64,000 bases of DNA from Acanthochromis polyacanthus (GCF_021347895.1 NC_067113.1:4508251-4572250); one strand, 5' to 3'; numbered from the stretch's first letter, positions 1-11,038 are shown. Notes: generated by a model from the letters alone, not told the origin. Numbers and translations are program-made.

Positions 1-1268
1 CTACAAGCCCACCCACTTTCCAATTGTAAGAGACGTTAGTATTTAATTACTACATTCATACTGAACATACTGTAATTCCTGAGAATTCAATTGTCCCAAT
101 ATAGTAGGGAAAACTTGAGGAGTTCTACATATTGACTACTACTCTCAATGTTATACTAACTGTTGGCCAAACCTATACTTGCTGTCTTCACCACTAATTT
201 GTCTTTGAAAGTATGTTTTGAATCTATCTAGGGAATTGAAACTGGAGGAAATCTAAACTGGGTTTTTACAACTGATACTCAGCACTGACTAAATAAATCT
301 TAATTAAGCAAATATTAATGTAACGCTTGCCCTTAAATTGTGTAATACATTTTAAATGATAAACTCCTCTGCCTTTCCAACTTTAGTGTAATTTTGCTTA
401 AAGTATTGATAAAAATGTTGAATAATAGAGTGCATTTTTTAACATCAGCTGCATGTATTATCAGGGCTTGTAATATGCAGTTTGGAAAGCATGGTGACAT
501 CATGGTCATTATTTACCTGATTTTCTGTTAAAGACAGTTACATTATGCATGCTCACAGGCACTGTGAGAATAATGTACACAAAAATTTGACTATGTTGCA
601 TTTCTGACAAATTACTGAGATCTAATTAACATCTGTTCTGCACTTACCTTTAACAGCATACAGTATGATAACAATGCAGAGAGGCTTAAAAGAGTCAAAC
701 GTTTAAATGTAAGAAAAGTTTGGTTTGCAGTGCAAATGTGGGTAACTGCATGAACACTTAATAACTAATGAAAAGTAGTGCAACATGTTTGCCATCTCAT
801 AGATACACCTGTGAGAGAAAGATTTCAACATAACAACAAACTTCACAAAAATACAATCAGAGTTGAGTTTGAATCAAAAAGCCCTACCTTATGATGATAT
901 AATTGAACCAAACTGTCCAAATGAGTGAGCTTAAATCGCAATATCAAATGAAATCTGATTTAGTTACCACTGTTTCTCCACTGGACCACTTGTACTCTTG
1001 CTTTTTGTTTGTCTGTTTTGTTCAATTGTTCAAGCAAATAAAAGTTTGCGTTATATTCACATGCAAAAAGATAGACGGCTGGAGATTGAAAAAGAAGACA
1101 GATGATATCCATCATGTTTTAGTCAACAAAGTCTTTTTCAGCAAATGTGGACTTAGAAGTACTATAACTTACTAATCTTAAATTCAGTATTAATTTTGTC
1201 CTATACTTATTTTATAAGCATGAGTACAGCAAAAGTGAGTGTTATTTTTAAATAATCATATCTCTGTT

Positions 1269-1303
<35 letters not shown>

Positions 1304-1448
1304 TGAATTGTATTACATTGTAAGACACTCAGTGCCATTCATTCCAAAACAGAATTTATGCAAATTAACATTCTTCTATTTTCATCGCTGTACACAACCA
1401 TGAAATTTTCTAAGAAATCAGTGGTGCTGATGCACATGCTCTTTACTG
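1..1448. other. 3' UTR/flank of gabrb1, no gene seen
   Basis: AT-rich sequence downstream of the stop codon in gene orientation. Part must be 3' UTR, but I found no canonical AATAAA on the minus strand. An AT dinucleotide run is at 1268-1299. The 80 bp next to it (about 1190-1267) recur beside exon 7. No further coding signal is recognised. Confidence 0.5.
1190..1299. repeat. Copy 1 of an 80-bp segment ending in an AT microsatellite
   Basis: The segment from AATTTTGTC through TTATTTTATAAGCATGAGTA and on to TCATATCTCTG, followed by (AT)n, is repeated almost identically at about 6069-6197. Small indels separate the copies. Both lie within 6.2 kb of each other in the 3' part of gabrb1. Confidence 0.8.
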
Positions 1449-1453
1449 TCACC

Positions 1454-1794
1454 TTAGTGGGACATAGTAAAGCCAGTAGACCAAGTTAAAGAAAGTGAAT
1501 GTAATTGGGAAGACAACACGAGACCACTTGTCTATGGCGTTGACATCTGTGAGGTCAGGGATCTGACTTTGAGCTGTGAAGCCCTCCTCCTCAAGCGGCC
1601 CTTTTTATGACCAATTGGCCGGTCAATTGCCGGTCGTCCATACAGATCTCGGCTCATCATGGGCTTGCGGTACTGTATGCTGGCGCTGTCATAGAGAACA
1701 TTGTAGCCCGAGGGTCATTGAGAGTGCCCATCATATCTGCTCCACTCATCTCACTGGTGAGGTTGGTCAGGAGAATGTTGCCGTGAGCATCAAC
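1454..1794 (-). CDS. gabrb1: gabrb1 exon 9: intracellular loop and TM4, with three 1-base discrepancies
   Basis: After TTTCTAAG the exon opens [20 protein letters not shown], then [13 protein letters not shown]. It continues through [18 protein letters not shown], the PKA/PKC site [26 protein letters not shown], and TM4 ending WLYYV. Three one-base differences break the frame: one base missing near 1692-1697, one missing near 1560-1565, one extra C at 1459-1461. With the extra C ignored the protein ends YYVH-stop (TAA 1454-1456), exactly as human beta1; taken literally a TGA at 1449-1451 would end it three residues later. The intron before it is only 286 bp. The 3' UTR is not delimited. Confidence 0.88.
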
Positions 1795-2080
1795 CTTAGA
1801 AAGGAGGTTATCAGATTTTATTAAATTCATTTAGTAACCAAAATCCAAATAGACAAGCAAAGTCATCCGTATGTAGTGGAGGTGTAACATACTCTTTTTC
1901 ATTCTTTTTATCATTCTTAACACACTACATCTGTCATTTTACTGTCAACACTGTTTTACTCTTTGGTATGTGAGTGGAACTTGCTGCCGAATAATGCAGA
2001 ATGGGTAGCATTATACAGCAAATCATTAATAGCTAAATGCCATTTATGGGCATTAAAACTACACAAATGCTCTCTCCCAC

Positions 2081-2331
2081 CTGCACTTTGTTGCTCTCCA
2101 GTCTGCCCTTTTCATTGTTGGACTTGGCAGCCTTTTCTGCCACCTTCTTCTGCAGGTGAGGACCACGACCAAAGAAGATGTAGTTGACAAAGGCATATTC
2201 CAGCAAGGCCAGAAAGACAAAGACAAAGCAACCCATGAGGTAAATGTCAATGGCCTTGACATATGGGATCTTGGGTAGCGTCTCCCTAAGGTGGGTATTG
2301 ATGGTGGTCATGGTCAGCACGGTGGTTATAC
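2081..2331 (-). CDS. gabrb1: gabrb1 exon 8: TM2, TM3 and start of the intracellular loop
   Basis: The acceptor TGCCTGCAG precedes (G)[20 protein letters not shown], the pore-lining TM2 and the TM2-TM3 loop. TM3 follows ([20 protein letters not shown]), then [12 protein letters not shown] and a basic loop ending ESNKVQ at [17 protein letters not shown] and NKVQ are beta1-like (beta2/3 have AIDMYLMG). The anaesthetic-determining position (mature 265, codon 2297-2299) is Asn, as in mammalian beta2 and beta3, whereas human beta1 has Ser. The open frame continues a few codons past the donor, but exon 9 supplies the family-conserved continuation. Confidence 0.96.
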
Positions 2332-2642
2332 CTGCAGGCAAAAAGATGTGAATGGAGACCATGGTTAGAGAGAGGTCTTTCAGCAATAACACTTATTGAC
2401 CCGAGAAGAAGGAAGAATTACAAAACAGCCATTGAATTACAGTCCATATACAGTATACATCATACACTTTTAAAAAAGATGAGTGAACATTTTTGAGAGC
2501 ACAGCCGGCAGTATTGAACAATCAGTGCAGCATATAGCCTGACCAAGGGCGTCCAGGTTTGTTTTTAAAAGTGGGGGATGGAGACCACAGCCATTGTCAG
2601 ATGGAAATGCACACCTGGGGTGGCGTGCTGGGTAATCGGAAC

Positions 2643-2660
2643 ACCGGGGATATCCCCGGT
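2643..2660. repeat. Perfect 18-bp palindrome
   Basis: ACCGGGGATATCCCCGGT is its own reverse complement and lies in intron 7. It is embedded in GC-rich sequence followed by an AAT trinucleotide run (2697-2720), and may be an internal part of an old mobile element. Confidence 0.6.
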
Positions 2661-2769
2661 GGGCTGCTTTATTGTTGGGCCGCTCCAGTCATAAAATAAT
2701 AATAATAATAATAATAATCATAATAACAATAATGCTAAACTGACGCCTATGAGCCTGACTCTCTGAACA

Positions 2770-3240
2770 GCTCATTGCTGGTTCATTGCCTCATTCCTTA
2801 TGCCACGATTACACCCTGCATGTTAGACGCTGTTCTCTGCCTCACGCACGACGGCTGTCTGGATTCTGGTTCAATATGGATTATCTCGCCTGCTTTTCAC
2901 CCCGGAATTCCTCATCTGCTCGTCATTCCTCAATCTGCTCATGGTCCGCCCGCACCTCCGTCCTCGCCCCTGCTCCCCACCTCATTTCCCGATCCCCTGG
3001 ACACATGTGTGAGTCTCCTCTCCCCTGTTAGTTTAGTTTTATTTAGTTTTCACCTCGGCCATCCTGGTCCGCCCTTAGTATAGTGTAGTTTAGTTTAGTT
3101 AACCCCCCGTTCTGTTTAGTGTCTATGCCTCCCGTATGGAGAGCTTTTGTGTTTCGTTTTGTTATTAAAACCCTGTTCATTTATCTACCTGCCTGTCTGT
3201 TGCCTGCTGCTTGGGTTCACACTCCGCCCGTTTTGTGACA
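2770..3240 (+). mobile_element. LTR-like fragment (gypsy-type, 5' truncated)
   Basis: C/T-rich sequence with TTATTAAAACCCTG at 3160-3175, followed by CTGCCTGTCTGTTGCCTGC, TTGGGTTCACACTCCGCC and a TGTGACA end at 3240. This is the usual appearance of the 3' part of teleost gypsy LTRs. No partner LTR, coding region or target duplication was found, so it is a truncated solo LTR at best. Confidence 0.4.
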
Positions 3241-3539
3241 GTATGGGGAGACTGTGTGTGTAGAATGTGAATATATAGCAGCTGAGCGATGTTATAACAT
3301 CCATATGGACCAATGTTTCCAACACCGTTGTTGAAAAAAAGGCAAAAGGAGGGCCAACCTTTTACTAGCAAGGTGTACTAAATAAAGTGCTCAAATGAGT
3401 ATACAGTCTATTGTCCTCAACATTTCCTCATTACATTTTGACATAAGCCTTACCTCAACCACCTCACTTTTACTAGTGAAACCCATTTGCAAAATGCAAA
3501 AGTCTGGGATACTTCCAGCTCTCTCCGATATGGTGCAGC

Positions 3540-4020
3540 TGACATTATTTACAGGCAGTTAGAGCTCTTAGCTATTCACCAACCAAAACAGGTACACTCC
3601 CTCAAACACAATAATTAAACATACAGATGACACAACAGTGGTGGGTCTCATTACGAATAGTGATGAGATAGCCTGCAGGGATGAAGTGTGAGAAGATAGT
3701 GTATGGACAGCAACCTTACAATGAACATCAAAAAGACAAAATAAATTGTTATTGACATATGAAACCACAAGGATGACCTTTCTCCATTAACTATAAAGGG
3801 GAGAAAGTGAAGAATGTCTCCTCCTTTAATTCCTTGAGACCTACATTTTAGAAGACCTCAACATGATCAGTCAACACTACTGCACTGGTAAAAAATGGCA
3901 GCTCTGCCTTCATGAGGATACTTAAGCAAACCAACCTGCCTGCCAGTCTTGGATCCATCCAGTGTTTTAATAGAATGGTTGAGGATCTACATTGGAGCAA
4001 GTAGAAATTAGGAAGGTATA
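3540..4020 (+). pseudogene. Decayed LINE reverse transcriptase fragment
   Basis: One frame reads IIKHTDDTTVVGLITNSDE, a worn form of the catalytic YADDTTVVG box of CR1/Rex/L2-type LINE reverse transcriptases. It is followed by NLTMNIKKTK and further LINE-like text across several stops and frameshifts. No 5' end, tail or target duplication was found. The enzyme would have copied LINE RNA into DNA; this copy is dead. Confidence 0.65.
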
Positions 4021-4233
4021 TAGACATTTTGATCTTATTTGAGTGGCATCACTGTGATTACTTTGACCAGCATGAAGGAGATCTGGATCTAGGTTGATGT
4101 ACATGTAAGATCAAATTTATGACTTTGCACTGCCAAATTAGAGCAGCCAGAGTAACTGCTTTCTCAGCAATTAGTAACACAAACTTTTGGTGAGTGGTGA
4201 ACTTACAGGGTTTTGTTTTGGAACTAGGTTGTT

Positions 4234-4550
4234 GCTAGAGGTACGGAACCCGTTACCGTAGCCTGTGGACTACGGATCCGGCACTTGCCATTGCCAATCA
4301 GTACGCGAGTCGGTCCACGTGGACTCCTGGTAGATGCTAAGCGGTACGGACCCGTAGTATCGGTACTACAGGTACGGACCCCTAACCCGAACACTAACCC
4401 TAACCTTAACCTTTGCTTACCTTTCAACAGTTTGCAGTGGTTATCAGCTTCTTGACTCGCGAGACTCACGTACGGGTCCGTATCTGTCTGGCAAATGGAA
4501 AGTGCCGTATCCGTAGGCCACAGGCTACGGGTACGTATCTGTAGACACTA
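4234..4550. mobile_element. MITE-like element with imperfect terminal inverted repeats
   Basis: The left arm, about 4246-4302, contains GTAGCCTGTGGACTACGGAT. The right arm, about 4483-4541, is its reverse complement at roughly 80% or better identity. The 180 bp between hold telomere-like text (CCCTAACCCGAACACTAACC) and short repeated GTACGGACCC units. There is no ORF of note. It looks like a non-autonomous DNA transposon; the target duplication was not resolved. Confidence 0.65.
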
Positions 4551-5253
4551 CCTTGGAACTATGCTTCTTTACACTTGCGTATTGTCACTCGTAGCTCCTA
4601 ACAATAAGCTCCCTCAATCCTCCATCCTTTCTCCTGAGAGGTACTTATGGAATGAAGATGCCCTTTGTAAATGGTGCACCAAGTTTTTGACATCCAGGTC
4701 ACAGAGACAAGGACAGAGGAGACAAGGAGGCTGAAATTAGTGAAAAGACATGAGCCAAAGGAAACATCCATATGAATGCGACGACCAGGGATTCCCAGCA
4801 GAACATTAGCTTATAACATGATAAATCACTTATATTATTATCCACCTCACTGTTAAAGATTAAGTGCTGTTTGTGAAGATGATTTTAATATAATTAAACT
4901 GCAGTTAATTCCAGCATTTTTCAGTACAAAAATCGCTAATATTCTCTATTTTTAAATAAAAAAATGACGAAAAATACAGGAATATTGGACGCGCATCGCA
5001 AGGTGCATTTCCTTGAAACGACCGATTCGTGGATTTTATACGACTTCAGGACATGTTTTGGACAAATGGTTTACTGGCTTGTGTCATCTGGATTGTAAAA
5101 GGTTGGATTATGGCCGTTTTTTTGTGGAATCTTTTTTTCTGTGTGTAATAAGAACCCGGAAAATGTGAGTCGCGCTGTGTGCGTTGAAAGCCGTGTATAG
5201 AGAACGGATGGATGAATATTCGTTTTGTCGGACAAATGTGTTTTTCTCACCCG

Positions 5254-5402
5254 CTGTGGTAATCACATCTGAAAGTGGTTTATTACCCGGCGGAATTCAT
5301 GAGAATCGAGCTTTCCATCGGTGTATAGTGTTTGTATAATCGCGTTTGCAGCCGTCGGACATTCTTGAAATTCCTATGCAAATTAGTAGGTGTACCGCCG
5401 GC
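5254..5402. repeat. Dispersed repeat shared with the MITE at 16.9 kb
   Basis: Sequence starting CGCTGTGGTAATCACATCTG, running through a GTGGTTTAT motif to TTCCTATGCAAATTAGTAGG and TGTACCGCC, recurs at about 16927-17083 in the same orientation with scattered differences. There it is the core of an inverted-repeat element; here the inverted-repeat arms are not visible. Confidence 0.7.
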
Positions 5403-5824
5403 GGTACACTGAAGTTTAAGGGGTTAAGTTGTAGACACATTTTAGCATAATGAAAAGAAAACATTAACTGATGTGAACATGTTTTTCACTTGTCATTAGG
5501 GTACTGGCTCATTCAGTTATTGAGGGTAGACTGATAAAAACAGTGTGATTTCCATTCAAAATAAAAAATCTACAAAAACAAGTACGCAAAATATACAATG
5601 GAATGCACACTTTTTTTGAAGTGAACATGAAAAGTCTTAGGATCACCAAAGCTCTTTAGAATCAATTGTCTGGGGACCATGAATGTAAGTATAAATTTAA
5701 TAACAGTCCAGCTAATGGGCCAGCAAACACATAGACATTGTTATATCAAAACATAGCCCAAATGTGACTTCAATCATGTCATCAGAGGAATTGCTAATCT
5801 CTAAAGAATTGAAAAGTCACCAAC

Positions 5825-5976
5825 CTAAGGCCACTCTAGCAAGCCGAGGCATCATAGTTTTCCAGAAGGAGACCCAGGAAAGGATGGTGATCAAGATGGA
5901 AGGCATATAGGTCTGCAGGATGAAATACCAATGTTCCTCTTCAGCTTGAAGCTCAGGGAGAGACGGGGGTACGAAC
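5825..5976 (-). CDS. gabrb1: gabrb1 exon 7: TM1 to start of TM2, with three 1-base discrepancies
   Basis: The exon starts (G)[16 protein letters not shown] after TTTCATAG, supplying the loop C Tyr, then TM1 ([20 protein letters not shown]) and the beginning of TM2 up to the donor TTAG|GTTGGT. It is 152 bp where the family has 153. Three one-base differences are needed for a continuous protein: one base short near 5923-5929 (Gly-Tyr), one short near 5854-5862 (Trp-x-Asn), one extra near 5839-5842 (Ser-Ala-Ala). As written the frame is broken inside TM1. Splice sites and the rest of the exon are good, and most differences alter a short homopolymer, which favours sequencing or assembly error over pseudogene decay. 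Confidence 0.88.
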
Positions 5977-6068
5977 CTATGAAAGACAAAGTACCAAATG
6001 CATGAATTATGCTAGACAGGACAAATAATTTAAAATAAAAAAAATAAATAAATAATATATATATATAT

Positions 6069-6149
6069 TAATTTTGTCTATAGGCTACTTATTTTATAAG
6101 CATGAGTACAGCAAAAGTGAGTGTTATTTTTAAATAAATCATATCTCTG

Positions 6150-6197
<48 letters not shown>
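6069..6197. repeat. Copy 2 of the 80-bp segment with AT microsatellite
   Basis: Near-identical to 1190-1299, including the unit TTATTTTATAAGCATGAGTA, and followed by a longer AT run (about 6150-6197). It lies about 90 bp upstream of exon 7 in gene orientation. Confidence 0.8.
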
Positions 6198-6200
<3 letters not shown>

Positions 6201-6704
6201 CAGATTAGAAGCATTAACAAAATTTAGCAAATCCAATCACATTAATAGGCCGTACATAGAAGCTGTGAATTCATTCTCCACAACAATAAACATACGAGAC
6301 AATGCCTTATACAAAACTAATACAGAAGTAGCAGAATGGATGGCAGTCAAACAGTAAGTCAAATTGGAGGAAATGAGCACTATTGATGTATGGGTCATAG
6401 AAGTCTGACTCTAAACACTAGCCTAATCGCATGGACTAAGGTGTCTGATTAAAAATGAATGACATCAGTGTGATCATGAACAGAGATCAGGATGGTTTTG
6501 CTTATTTTGTTCTGTGTTGGTTGAACTGAGATTCTTCTGGCGAGAATCCAAAACAGGTGATGAGGCTGTAAGCATCACACAGCAAGCTTAGGGCAGTCTC
6601 TTACTGAAGCAAAGTTATGTTGCTGGACAGCCAAGTACTGCCTTTGACCTATCACTTGTTCTGGGAAATATGAGTCAGTAATCTTACATTCATTTGTTTC
6701 GGGG

Positions 6705-8930
6705 TGGCAGTTAAGTTTATGCTGTCCACCTCCGCTTAGTGGCAACATTTCCTCCCTTATTTACCTTTCCCTTCATGTGGTTGTGAGTGAGGTGTGTGTG
6801 AAGGCATGTGTGCAATTACAGCTCATTGGATAATGATTAGGGGCACCTGCAACCAATTACCTTTCACCATAAGAGCTGAGGTCAGAGCACCACTTGATGC
6901 CAGACCAACTTCGGTTAGTCAACCCAGGCCACTATACTGCTCCAGCAATGTCAATGGGCTTTTGCTAACTTGACATTGTCCTCTGCCCTCGTCTTGTGAC
7001 TCCCTGCCTGCACCTCCTTCCTCCTTTTGCCTTCCCTGTCCAGACCTGGTTAACCTTGGATTCCTCCATGGATTTGCACCTGGCTTCCGCACCTGTCGAA
7101 GTGACCATTCCTGCCAGACCACACACTTCCTCTGCCCGCATTCCCTTAAGCATCATCCCAGTTCAGGCTGCCAGCTAAGTTTAGTTTTACTTTTTGGACT
7201 GGAATATATCTTGTTTGTATTTAAATCAGTGTGTTAGTAGCCATGCTTTGCCAAAGAAGTCTAGCATTGCGTGTTATGTTGTATCTGCTTTCTGTATTGT
7301 GTGTTGTTGCCACACTGTGTGCACATTTCCTGATTCCTGATCCGTCCCTGCTCCCCCAGCTTGATATTACCAAGTCCTGGTTAGCGCTGTCTTTGAAAGT
7401 CATTGCTCTTGTAACATTTAGTATTTTTGTCTTTACTCCTGCATAGGTAGTCTCTTGTCCTGCTTTGGATTTCGTAATCGTTTCCTGCTCTGTGTAATCC
7501 CCATGCTTCCTACTAGTTCTCTCCCTTGGGAGAAGATCTGCTTAGTTATGTCAGTTCCCTTTCCCATTTTCTTCAACATTACATTTTTGTGTAATCCTAT
7601 TAACATTGTAAATAAATTGATTATTTTTTTTAATCTGTGGGTCTGTGGTTCCTCCACTGTCTTTGACTTCCTATGACAGTACAGTCTGGTCAAACATGAA
7701 CTCAACAGAAGGCGTGGCCAGCACTGTCCCAGCACCCCTTGTTGCTTCCATCCAGCATGGTATTGCTGACCAGGAACAGGTGCTGGCCTATACACCCAGC
7801 ACCTGTCATTGCTCAACCATCCATTTCAGTAACAGAAACCATGCTGACCCTTCAAGAAAAGAATCATCGCAGAGCTACAAATGTCCACATCCACTGTGGA
7901 AAGGTAGAGCATTTCATCACCACCCGTCCGACCTGACCAGCAAAAAGACCAGCCAGGGGGATATTGGTGAGCCAAACCTCCTCGACATCCCCTCAATGTT
8001 TGCAGCTAGCTGCCTCCTTCTGTTGGCAGACTGAGTCCTTACCAGTGAATGCCCTGGTACACTACAGGGCTGAGGAGAACTTCATGAACAGCAACCTAGC
8101 CAAGCAGATGTGGATCCCGACCGAATCTTTGTCTTCCTCTTTGGAGTCCCGTGCACTAAATAGACTCCATCTAGCCCAAGTTAGCAGTAAGATCGTCCCT
8201 GTCACCCTAGTCCTGGCTAGCAACCACCTTGAGATCATTTTCCATCTCATTGGCCACTCCAACTTCCTGTTAGTTCTTGGATACTGATGGCTCAAGAAAC
8301 ACAACCCGCATACTGACTGGTCAGTATGGGGGTTGTGAAGAAGTAGTTTCATGGTACTTCTAGTGTCACCCTAACTGCACCTGCTCTGTCCTGACTCCAG
8401 CAAATCCCACAACCCCCAGTCTGCAAGAGACAATCATTCTGGCCCATGTATCCAAACCAGAACATGCTGCCATGGAAACTTGAATCTGGGACTCTCTCAT
8501 CCCCGGAATTATCTGGCCATCTTCTTCTCCTGTGGGTGCTGGTTTTTTGATCGTGAACAGAAAAGTTGGTTCTTTAATACCGTGTATTGACTTCAGAGTT
8601 TAACCTCTGGTTTACATCCCCAGTCCACTGGCCAGATGGAGTGGTCAAACAAGGAACTGGAGAACCATCTGTGTTGTGTCATGTCTGACAGCCCAACAAC
8701 CTTGAGCTCTTATCTGCCACATGTGGAGTATGTGCACAATTCATTAAATAATGCTTCTTCTGGCTCATCCCAGTTTCAGTGTTCCATTGTGATACCAGCC
8801 TCCTCAGGAACTCTCTGCTCCTTTTGTTCTGTTTCGTTTTTATGGAAGTGTGAGAGAACTTGGAGACGAGCCCAAGCCCGGAAGGCTATGTATGCATGTT
8901 TGTACAATCTGTGGTAGGTTGATAAAAAAT
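6705..8930 (+). mobile_element. Decayed Ty3/gypsy retrotransposon, internally deleted
   Basis: About 6705-7677 resembles a gypsy LTR and aligns by eye with the LTR at 44825. After it come a gag-like start (MNSTEGVASTVPAPLVASIQ, about 7698), a worn retropepsin region (NALVHYRAEENFMNSNLAKQ, 8045-8105), and then directly an integrase core remnant near 8615-8890 (HPQSTGQMEWSNKELENHL, VEYVHNSLNN). Reverse transcriptase and RNase H are missing, so the internal region is deleted. Stops and frameshifts are frequent and no right LTR is seen. Clearly an old, dead copy. Confidence 0.7.
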
Positions 8931-8999
8931 AATGTAGCCTGCCTCTAACTGTTTAACTATTGCTAGATAGTTTTAATGTCATGGTAAGCTGACTAGAGA

Positions 9000-9340
9000 C
9001 TAGAGACTCCTAAGACTGTTTCTGAGCCAGTAGATACCTGCCCTGTTTCTTGATCTGTTCCTGAAACAGCCAGTGGCTGCTCTGTTTCTGAGTCAGCAGA
9101 TACAAAGATTGTTCAAAAGTCAGCCAATGTCTGCCATGTTTTTGAGCCTGCTCCTGGGTCAACTGACACTTAAATCTGAGTTGCTGACAGTGCTCAGTAA
9201 TCTGAGTCACCTGATGTCTATTTTATAATCTGTACTAATATGCAAAAATAACTACAAATTGACTGAAAATAACTGACCAAAAGAACCAGCCAATGCCTGC
9301 CCTGTTTCTGAACCAGCAGACACTAAGATTGTTCCTGAGT
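9000..9340. repeat. Diverged minisatellite-like repeats
   Basis: CTGTTTCTGAGCCAG-like units recur several times with spacing of about 40-60 bp and many substitutions (for example near 9018, 9090 and 9303). No coding function is apparent. It may be the degraded end of the gypsy element just upstream. Confidence 0.45.
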
Positions 9341-9395
9341 GTCTGTATTGGTTTTGAGTCTGCCTCAGGGTGAAAAAAACTGAGCAAAAGAATAC

Positions 9396-9528
9396 ACTGC
9401 ACAGCCACAACAATATAGTCTCTAGTCGTTTATTGTGAAGACCACCCTCATGCTGCCAAAACAGCTCTGACCCATTGGAGACAGAGGCAATGCCTGTCTT
9501 CTTGTTTATGTTCCTCAAACTGTTTGTG
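9396..9528. mobile_element. Left part of an old DNA element split by the hAT
   Basis: CACTGCACAGCCACAACAAT at about 9398, followed by CCACCCTCATGCTGCCAAAA, resembles the end of a common teleost mariner/Tc1-type repeat. Its continuation, with AGCAGAACAATGCATTGTAA and CACCTGCCAGTGGATTTAAT, lies directly beyond the hAT at 22434-22580. A related end occurs at 41240-41392. Confidence 0.5.
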
Positions 9529-9889
9529 GTGTGGTGCAGGGATGGGAACTTGGACTCGAGACTCGCACTCAACTCGGACTCGAGTCCCGATTTTATGACT
9601 TTTTGACTCAACTTGATGAAATCAAAAAAAGACTTGGACTTGCTTGAACTCTAAGCTCAGTGACTCTAGACTTTGACTCGACTCGAACCCTTTGACTCGA
9701 CGAGTCATGTCGAGTCATAATGGTACAATTTTTTAATTAAAATTGTGATGTATCAATCATTTTTATCGCTTCATTGCATCGGATCACAGTGACACCCGCT
9801 GTCAGTCACGGGGAGGTTTATTGCTGTTACACACGTGCGACACACCCCCGTTCACAGTTGGAAGAACTGAATGCGGCCCCAGCATGAGT

Positions 9890-11038
9890 CAACCCAGAAT
9901 TATTTCCTTTGATTACAAAAATTACAAAGTGATTAACAAAAAACGGATTGCTGAAAGCAGGTTTTGCGATCACGGACGGTCATGAAACTACTTCCAACTT
10001 CAACCGGCACTTGAAGAAACACAAGGATAAGTACGTACTGACTGTTGTTGTTGTTTAGCATTTTACTAGCAAGCGAGCTAATCCCGTGGAAGCTCTGCAT
10101 CTAGTCCTGTCTTATAAAATCCAAAATCACTGTCTTATGTTCGCATACTGTCGACTATATAGGGTTTCTTGGTGTCACCGTGCACTACATGGAGCTAGAC
10201 CAAGATAACATACAGCTGAAGTCCAATCTCTTGGCCTGTGATCGCTTCAAAGGTTCACACACAGGAGAAATGATCTGTGAACAGTTTGAAGCCATATGTC
10301 ATGAGTATGACATTAAAAGTAAGCTGGACTATGTTATTACTGACAATGCAGCCAACATGCACCAGGCATTCACAGTGTGCTTCCCCAGGGAAGAAGGTGA
10401 AGTACATGATGACGATCACCTTGATGACCCAGAGCTATGGCATGACCTAAGTCCAGACAATCAGGAGGTCGTAGATGCTGCTATGGCATGAAAACAGCTC
10501 TTCCAGTGTTTTGCACACACTCTCCAGCTGGTGGTGGGAGACGGGTTGAAAGACACAAAGATGACCTGATCTTCTCTGTCAAAGTTGTCAAAACTCAGCT
10601 CACTCTTTCACACAAGCACAACCTTCAAAGAGGAATTTGAGGCTGGATATGGAGAAAAAACAGCATCCCTGCTGCTGTCAATACCAGATGGATCTCAACA
10701 CTGAGGCAGGTGAAGGCAGCTCTCCAATGTGATCATCTAAAGCTATCCAATGTCCTGGAAAAGGTGGGACACAGGGAGCTGACATTCACAGCACAGGAAT
10801 GGAGTCTGTTGAAGGAGCTGGTAGACATCCTGAAGCCATTTGCAGAAGCGACAGATTTGACACAGGGGGAGAAGTTGGTTACCATCAGTTCTGTTGTTCC
10901 TTCAGTTCTGGCCCTCAATCATCATCTTGAGAAGATGATGCCTCTAGTCCGTTTCCTGGGCAGTCTGGTCAGAAATCTCCAGGAATCCTTGAAGATAAGA
11001 TTTCTTGGAATCTTTGTAAATGTGAAAATGGCCACTGC
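9890..11038 (+). pseudogene. hAT transposase, N-terminal part (broken)
   Basis: A BED zinc-finger remnant is readable at about 9955-10030 (ITDGHETTSNFNRHLKKHKD) and is followed by an apparent intron. The catalytic region runs from about 10150, with an ORF at 10180-10491 containing DYVITDNAANMHQAF, a catalytic Asp block of ZBED/hAT transposases. At 10490 the frame meets a stop, and further transposase-like sequence follows (10710-11038: [40 protein letters not shown]). The gene is then split by the LINE at 11039. It would have cut and pasted the hAT DNA; frameshifts and the insertion make this copy inactive. Confidence 0.8.

Noticed and set aside
1576..1824. Plus-strand ORF across 1576-1824
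   Set aside because: It is the antisense shadow of gabrb1 exon 9.
2033..2080. Extension of the exon 8 reading frame past NKVQ ([15 protein letters not shown])
   Set aside because: A good GT donor (CAG|GTGGGA) lies at NKVQ and exon 9 supplies the conserved VDAHGNILL; the extension is intron.
9000..9340. CRISPR-like array
   Set aside because: Units are too diverged and irregular, and the genome is vertebrate.
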